Position numbers and translations under genes: made by a program. A stretch of 64,000 nt of DNA, taken from NCBI GenBank assembly GCA_943370215.1, contig CALRQC020000001.1:248001-312000 (forward strand), written 5' to 3'. Source of the DNA: Niveispirillum sp943370215. Its GTDB lineage: Bacteria > Pseudomonadota > Alphaproteobacteria > Azospirillales > Azospirillaceae. The notes beneath the pieces are model-generated. The model saw only the letters and a list, made by a program, of their open reading frames with translations, was not told where the DNA came from and did no database searches. Each line of letters begins with the position of its first letter. The stretch's first letter is position 1. Below are positions 59,771 to 64,000 of this stretch, piece after piece.

Positions 59771-60451
59771 ATGTTGATCGCCATCCCCAATGTGCTGACC
59801 CCGGAGCAGGTGGGGCAGGCCCGCGCGGCCCTGGATGCGGCCGATTGGGTGGATGGGAAGGGGACCGCCGGTTTCCAGTCCGCCAAGGTGAAGGATAATG
59901 CCCAACTGCCGGAGAACCACCCGGTGGCGCAGGAACTGGGGCAGATGATTTTGCAGGCGCTATCGCGCAGCCTGCTATTCATGTCGGCAGCATTGCCGGC
60001 CCGCATTCTGCCGCCCATGTTCAATCGCTATGAAGGCGGCCAGCATTTCGGCCCGCATGTCGACAATGCCATCCGGCTGGTGCCGGGCACCGGACAACGC
60101 ATCCGCACCGATCTATCCTGTACCCTGTTTTTCGCTGAGCCAGAGGAATATGACGGCGGTGAGCTGGTGATCGAGGATCTGTTCGGCACCCAGCAGGTGA
60201 AGCTGCCGGCCGGTCACATGGTGCTTTATCCCAGCAGCAGCCTGCACCATGTCCAGCCGGTGACGCGCGGCGCGCGCGTTTCTTCCTTCTTCTGGGTGCA
60301 AAGTATGATCCGGGACGATGCACAGCGCCGCATCCTGTTCGATATGGACATGGCGATTGTGCGCCTGAACCAGGATGTCCCCGACCATCAAGGCGTGCTG
60401 TCGCTGACCAACAGCTATCATAACCTGCTACGGCTCTGGGCGGATGTGTGA
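59771..60451 (+). CDS. piuC: Fe2+-dependent dioxygenase, PiuC/YbiX (PKHD-type hydroxylase)
   Basis: 226 residues. The 2-oxoglutarate/Fe(II) oxygenase fold carries HVDN (first His and Asp) near residue 97, a HHVQPVTRGAR segment with the distal His near 159 and an Arg for 2-oxoglutarate. The N-terminal segment IPNVLTPEQVGQARAAL and MFNRYEGGQHFGPH are family hallmarks. PiuC/YbiX proteins are iron-regulated and commonly sit beside Fiu/PiuA receptors, as here. The physiological substrate is not established. A terminator between it and the receptor implies a separate promoter or partial read-through. Confidence 0.92.
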   Translation: MLIAIPNVLTPEQVGQARAALDAADWVDGKGTAGFQSAKVKDNAQLPENHPVAQELGQMILQALSRSLLFMSAALPARILPPMFNRYEGGQHFGPHVDNAIRLVPGTGQRIRTDLSCTLFFAEPEEYDGGELVIEDLFGTQQVKLPAGHMVLYPSSSLHHVQPVTRGARVSSFFWVQSMIRDDAQRRILFDMDMAIVRLNQDVPDHQGVLSLTNSYHNLLRLWADV

Positions 60452-60514
60452 TGGGTGGTCAGTGTGGCCGCTGAATATTTTTACCGGCAGGGCTTGTGCC
60501 ATGCGGAATGGCTT

Positions 60515-60620
60515 CTTACATCAGGTAGGTCTCGGGTCCGGGCCCCTCTGACGTGGTTTACCGCCACGTGATGTCGGACTCCTTGGACGAAGCTGTCGCT
60601 TGGTCGTGAAGGAGCCTGTT
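60515..60620 (+). ncRNA. Candidate structured 5' leader
   Basis: The leader of the small ORF can fold into an inner hairpin (ACGTGG, loop TTTACCG, CCACGT). An outer stem (GGGTCCG pairing with CGGACTCC, one bulge) encloses it. It ends just before the GAAGGAG ribosome site. It matches no riboswitch class I recognise. Structure is judged by eye only. Confidence 0.3.
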
Positions 60621-60767
60621 ATGACCTATCAATTGCCGTACATTATCCGATTTGCCCAGGTTGCCACCGCCCTGCACCGTGCGCGGGCAATCCGGCGGCC
60701 GGGGTTGTTCCGGCTGTCCTGGCCGCGTCGGCAGCGGCTGGGCGCTTGGTGGTTGGCCGCGATCTGA
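60621..60767 (+). CDS. Small basic protein, 48 residues, unknown function
   Basis: The ATG at 60621 is preceded by AAGGAG at 6 bases, one of the best ribosome sites in the window. The product starts MTYQLPYIIRFAQVATALHR and ends RLGAWWLAAI. It is strongly basic (Arg-rich) with an aromatic end, somewhat like short DUF1127-type proteins, though no family match is claimed. It lies 19 bases upstream of the DUF4112 gene, probably in one operon. The small size lowers confidence. Confidence 0.5.
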   Translation: MTYQLPYIIRFAQVATALHRARAIRRPGLFRLSWPRRQRLGAWWLAAI

Positions 60768-60786
60768 CGCGCAAAGGCCGCCCCGA

Positions 60787-61239
60787 ATGCCCCCGCGTTT
60801 GCGCTCCTATGCCCCGGTTCTGGCAACCGGGGCGGGCTTTTCCGACCGTCACTGGCGTGTGCGGCGACGGTTGGATCGTGTCTCGGGTCTGTTGGACCAT
60901 GCCTTTCGCTTGCCGTTGCTCGGCTGGCGCTTCGGGCTGGACCCGGTGCTGAATCTGGTCCCTGGTCTTGGCACATTGGCCAGTGGTGGCATCTCCGCCT
61001 GGCTGATCGTTGAGGCGGCCCGGCTGCGGGTGCCGCGTTCCCTGCTGGCCCGCATGGCGGGTAATGTGGCGCTGGATACCGTTTTGGGGGCCATTCCCCT
61101 GGTCGGTTGGGTCGCCGATTTCGTCTTCAAGGCCAATGACCGCAATATGAGGTTGCTGCGCCGCCATCTGGATGGCGCGCATCCTTTCCGTGATCCCCAG
61201 GGTGGGCCGCTGATCGATGGCACGGCCGCCGCCCTTTGA
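60787..61239 (+). CDS. DUF4112 family protein
   Basis: 150 residues from the ATG at 60787; an earlier in-frame start would overlap the small ORF. DUF4112 hallmarks are LDHAFRLPLLGWRFGLDPVL, NLVPGLGTLASGGISAWLIV and GAIPLVGWVADFVFKANDRN. It has two hydrophobic membrane-compatible segments with helix-breaking Gly/Pro. Family function is unknown. It lies between a small ORF and a TerB-like gene with short spacings, suggesting one transcript. Confidence 0.85.
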   Translation: MPPRLRSYAPVLATGAGFSDRHWRVRRRLDRVSGLLDHAFRLPLLGWRFGLDPVLNLVPGLGTLASGGISAWLIVEAARLRVPRSLLARMAGNVALDTVLGAIPLVGWVADFVFKANDRNMRLLRRHLDGAHPFRDPQGGPLIDGTAAAL

Positions 61240-61280
61240 GGGATGTTTTCCAAACATATAACTTGGCAGGATGTGATCCC

Positions 61281-61790
61281 ATGAGCTTGTTCGGTATGTT
61301 CAAGAGCGATAAGGGCGAGCAGATGACGCCGCACAAGGCGTTCACCATCGCCCTGATCTACACCATGGCCGCCGATGGGGAGATGGACCCAGAGGAGGTG
61401 GGGCATTTGTTGGCGGTGATCGGCGGCGACAGCAAGGGGGGCGTGATCGGTGTCGGCGCCAATAACCAAGCCCTGCTGGACTCGGCCTTCAAATATGTCC
61501 GCAGCCACAGCCACGAGCAGTTCCTGGCCGAGGCGACACCGGTGCTGACCACGGCACAGCGCCTCTGCATCCTGATGAATCTGGTGGATAGCGCGCTGGC
61601 TGATGGCGATGCGGAGCCGGAGGAGCGGGCCTTCTTCGACAAGGCCCAGCAGGCATTCGGCATCACGGATGAAGAATTCCGGCCCTATTTTGAGGTCATC
61701 ATGATGAAGAGTGACCGTTCGGTTTTCCGTGACCAGAACCACCCGATGAATCAGCCCGGTTTCAAGATCGGCCTGTCTGCTCATAACTGA
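61281..61790 (+). CDS. TerB-like (tellurite resistance TerB family) protein
   Basis: 169 residues. TerB-like helical repeats are recognised from ALIYTMAADGEMDPEEVGHL and LMNLVDSALADGDAEPEERA, each with an acidic cluster that can bind metal. It is cytoplasmic. The ATG at 61281 begins the domain; a longer start would overlap the previous gene. It is the last gene of the small-ORF/DUF4112/TerB unit, and a strong hairpin follows 2 bases after the stop. TerB family roles include metal sensing and envelope stress, but no ter operon is here, so the role is open. Confidence 0.82.
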   Translation: MSLFGMFKSDKGEQMTPHKAFTIALIYTMAADGEMDPEEVGHLLAVIGGDSKGGVIGVGANNQALLDSAFKYVRSHSHEQFLAEATPVLTTAQRLCILMNLVDSALADGDAEPEERAFFDKAQQAFGITDEEFRPYFEVIMMKSDRSVFRDQNHPMNQPGFKIGLSAHN

Positions 61791-61792
61791 TA

Positions 61793-61828
61793 CCAATCCG
61801 CCTAAAGGTGGAGCTTTAGGCGGATTGG
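61793..61828 (+). terminator. Strong 15-bp hairpin after TerB-like gene
   Basis: Perfect 15-bp arms CCAATCCGCCTAAAG and CTTTAGGCGGATTGG with a 6-base loop, starting 2 bases after the stop. No T-run follows. The length and perfection suggest either a terminator-like 3' end or a dispersed palindromic repeat. Confidence 0.6.
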
Positions 61829-61887
61829 AGTCCAACGACTGCTGGCCCGTGCCATGTGGTGCCGCCGCCCGGCGCATGACGGAACGC

Positions 61888-61922
61888 GAAATCCCCCTTG
61901 ATCAGTCATGGTCAAGGGGGAT
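61888..61922 (-). terminator. Terminator-like hairpin after chemoreceptor gene
   Basis: Perfect 11-bp arms ATCCCCCTTGA and TCAAGGGGGAT, with a short TTT tail on the minus strand, starting 6 bases beyond the chemoreceptor stop. Confidence 0.7.
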
Positions 61923-61927
61923 CGCCG

Positions 61928-63886
61928 TTATGCCGCGCGGGCATTCTCCAGGAACTGCGCCACCTGACGGGACAGCCGGCTGGCACCGCCGGACAATTCG
62001 CTGGCGGATGCCCGTACCTGATGCGCGGCATCGCCGGTTTCGCTGGTAGACTGGTTCAAGCCGGTGATGTTCAGCGTCACTTCCTGGGTGCCGGCGGCGG
62101 CCTGGGTGATATTGCTGGCGATTTCGCGGGTGGCAGCCTGTTGCTCCTCCACGGCGGCAGCGATGGCGGCCGCCGTGGAATGCACATCCCGCACGGATTG
62201 GGTAATGCCCCGCAAGGCAGCGCCAACCCGGGCGCTGGCACCTTGGATTTCCGCAATCTTGTCGCGGATACGGTCTGTCGCGGTTGCGGTCTGGTTGGCC
62301 AATCCTTTCACCTCGCTGGCGACCACGGCGAAACCCTTGCCGGCTTCACCCGCCCGTGCCGCCTCGATGGTGGCGTTCAGGGCCAACAAGTTGGTTTGGC
62401 TGGCAATGGCATTGATCAGATCCACCACCTCCCCAACCTCGCGAGCGGCCTCGGCCAGTTGCGCCATCAGCGTGTCGGCATGGCCGGCATCTTCCACTGC
62501 CTTGCTGGTCCGCCCATTGGCCGCTTCTGCCTGACGGCCGATTTCCTGGATGGAGGCCGCCAGTTCCTCGGTGGCGCTGGCCACTGTGGCAACATTGGTA
62601 CTGGCCTGCAGGGCCGCGGCGGCGACGGCGCCGGATTGCTCGCTGGTACGTTCTGCCGTGTGGCTGAGACTGACGGCGGCATTGGCCATTTCTTCCGCCG
62701 CCTGGCTCACCAGATCGACGACACCCTTCACATTGGCTTCAAAATCGTCGGTCAGTTTCACCTGCTGCGTGATCAGCGACCAGGTCAGCATCGGAGCGAC
62801 GTAATTGCCGGCCGTGTCACGGATGGCGCTGATGCGCAGATCCATCACCTCACCGCCGACGCGGATTTTAGCCCGGTGCGGCAGGTTGGCCGGATTGGCC
62901 AGAATGCGGCGCTGATGTTCGGGGTGCTTGTGCAGGATGTCGATGGATTTGCCGACCATCTCATCCACCTTGCAGGGCAACAGATTCTCGATGGTTTTCA
63001 GCACCTGCTGGCTCTGCTTGTTCATATAGGTGATGCGGAAATCATCGGCCGGGTCGCAGGTCATCACCCCCATCGGCAGTTCGGCGATCATCTGCGCTTG
63101 GGCAAAGCATTGGGTTACCGTTACCCCCAATGTATCGGTTGCCTTGGCGATGCGGCCGATTTCGTCGCGGCGCGTCCAGTTCAACGGGGCCACCGGTTCA
63201 TTCCGGCTCAGCTTGCCCAGAATGTCCGCCATACGGCGCAACGGCGCGGCGACCAGCCGGGAGAGCATCAGCGCCAGTATCACGGCAAAGGCGGTGACCA
63301 TTATTGCGCCACCCCAGATGGCGGCCATGGCGTGCTGCTTTTCTTCCTCTGCGGCCTGAACGATGCTGGCCAGCCGTGTCTGCTCGGCGGTCAGGGCTGC
63401 GGTGACCGTCTCATGTAATTTGGTCTGAAGGGTGCGCCCGGTCTGACTATTGGCGATTTCTCGGGCCTTGATGCCACCATCCGTCTGGGCCATCAGCGCC
63501 ACTTCCTGATCCCCAACCTTTTGACGCCATTCTGCAGCCACGGTTGACAGGGCCTGCAAGCGCTGCTGCTGTTCGGGCTCCGTGGCCAGTTGCTGCGCTT
63601 TCTGCATCGCGTCTTCAAAATTACCGCCCGCTATACGGTACTGCTCGACGAAGGAAGCATTGCCGGTGGCCATATAGCCGCGCACAGACGATTCCTGCCG
63701 CGTGCTGGCAAGTTCTGCTGCTGAAAGGACCAGCAGCATTTCCTGTGATTTGCTGCTGCGCTGCAATGCGCCGTCAAGCTGGTCCAACCCATCGGTCGTA
63801 ACCACGCCGGAAACCAGGACGACACCGATCACGGCCCCGAAAGATACGCCTAATTTCGAGAGGATCGAGAGATCGATGAGTCGCAT
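61928..63886 (-). CDS. Methyl-accepting chemotaxis protein with periplasmic CHASE3-like and cytoplasmic PAS-like domain
   Basis: 652 residues from the ATG at 63886, which has GGGGA 5 bases upstream; an ATG at 63898 lacks a good site. Order: membrane helix (about 10-30), CHASE3-like periplasmic domain (STRQESSVRGYMATGNASF), second membrane helix (about 190-210), HAMP, then a PAS-like domain (about 260-360, ITYMNKQSQQVL), and the signalling domain with ASQTNLLALNATIEAARAGE at its tip. The PAS-like domain between HAMP and the signalling region suggests a second, internal input. It stands alone at the right edge; a partner CheA may be elsewhere. Confidence 0.9.
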   Translation of the reverse strand: MRLIDLSILSKLGVSFGAVIGVVLVSGVVTTDGLDQLDGALQRSSKSQEMLLVLSAAELASTRQESSVRGYMATGNASFVEQYRIAGGNFEDAMQKAQQLATEPEQQQRLQALSTVAAEWRQKVGDQEVALMAQTDGGIKAREIANSQTGRTLQTKLHETVTAALTAEQTRLASIVQAAEEEKQHAMAAIWGGAIMVTAFAVILALMLSRLVAAPLRRMADILGKLSRNEPVAPLNWTRRDEIGRIAKATDTLGVTVTQCFAQAQMIAELPMGVMTCDPADDFRITYMNKQSQQVLKTIENLLPCKVDEMVGKSIDILHKHPEHQRRILANPANLPHRAKIRVGGEVMDLRISAIRDTAGNYVAPMLTWSLITQQVKLTDDFEANVKGVVDLVSQAAEEMANAAVSLSHTAERTSEQSGAVAAAALQASTNVATVASATEELAASIQEIGRQAEAANGRTSKAVEDAGHADTLMAQLAEAAREVGEVVDLINAIASQTNLLALNATIEAARAGEAGKGFAVVASEVKGLANQTATATDRIRDKIAEIQGASARVGAALRGITQSVRDVHSTAAAIAAAVEEQQAATREIASNITQAAAGTQEVTLNITGLNQSTSETGDAAHQVRASASELSGGASRLSRQVAQFLENARAA

Positions 63887-64000
63887 GATTTTCCCCATTT
63901 ACCGGCGATGACAGGCGGCGCCCGTTGATCTGGGGGGAGTTTAGAACATTTTTTTGTAATAAAATAAGTGTGGAGGCTTACTGCAGCCGGATAGCCTATC

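Noticed and set aside
60515..60620. Known riboswitch class (for example yybP-ykoY, guanidine-I or SAM types)
   Set aside because: The stems do not carry the conserved loop bases of any class I could recall. I keep it only as an unclassified structured leader.

Overview
The window is GC-rich chromosomal DNA, densely coding on both strands, from an alphaproteobacterium. Gene content points to the Rhodospirillales/Azospirillaceae, with a Niveispirillum- or Nitrospirillum-like feel: many TonB receptors, an alternative chemosensory operon, PhoX plus PhoD, Xdh plus a BMP-type ABC importer, and SPINDLY-type glycosyltransferases. The family assignment is inference. No rRNA, tRNA, CRISPR array, insertion sequence or prophage was recognised.

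Layout. 1-3.5 kb: a sugar or sugar-acid locus with a cut-off fumarylacetoacetate-hydrolase-family gene, a sugar porter and a LacI-type regulator. Three near-identical TGATAACGCTATCA-type operators tie them together. 3.6-6.2 kb: a copper pair, DUF2946 protein plus OprC/NosA-type receptor. 6.3-10.9 kb: a hybrid kinase with four receiver domains, a DUF4260 membrane protein, a LysR regulator and a BrnA-antitoxin remnant. 10.9-18.4 kb: a six-gene chemosensory operon read leftward (cheW-cheR/TPR-cheW-mcp-cheA/REC-cheB), laid out like Wsp/ACF systems but without a diguanylate cyclase in view. 18.9-21 kb: a siderophore receptor. 21-28.2 kb: two M20-type amidohydrolases and xdhABC. With the BMP-ABC purine/nucleoside importer at 32-36.9 kb these make a purine acquisition and catabolism block. 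Between the two lie a small secreted protein, an MHS-family transporter with a large insertion, and a NarL-type regulator. 37-41 kb: PhoX (with a Pho box) and PhoD phosphatases.

42.4-56.1 kb is the most striking region. It holds a UDP-glucuronate decarboxylase, two TPR/GT41 O-GlcNAc-transferase-like proteins, a two-gene type I secretion exporter and, divergent from it, a 1585-residue protein. That protein is 197 uninterrupted Thr-rich octapeptides plus a 6-residue leader and a 3-residue tail. Its central part is built from exact 576-bp (24-octad) tandem units. I propose a glycosylated, T1SS-exported surface or matrix protein with its sugar-donor enzyme, glycosyltransferases and exporter in one locus.

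56.2-64 kb: a TetR regulator, a Fiu-type catecholate siderophore receptor with a Fur-like box, a PiuC dioxygenase, a 48-residue small ORF preceded by a structured leader and followed by DUF4112 and TerB-like genes, and a chemoreceptor at the right edge. Many boundaries carry clear intrinsic terminators or strong hairpins.
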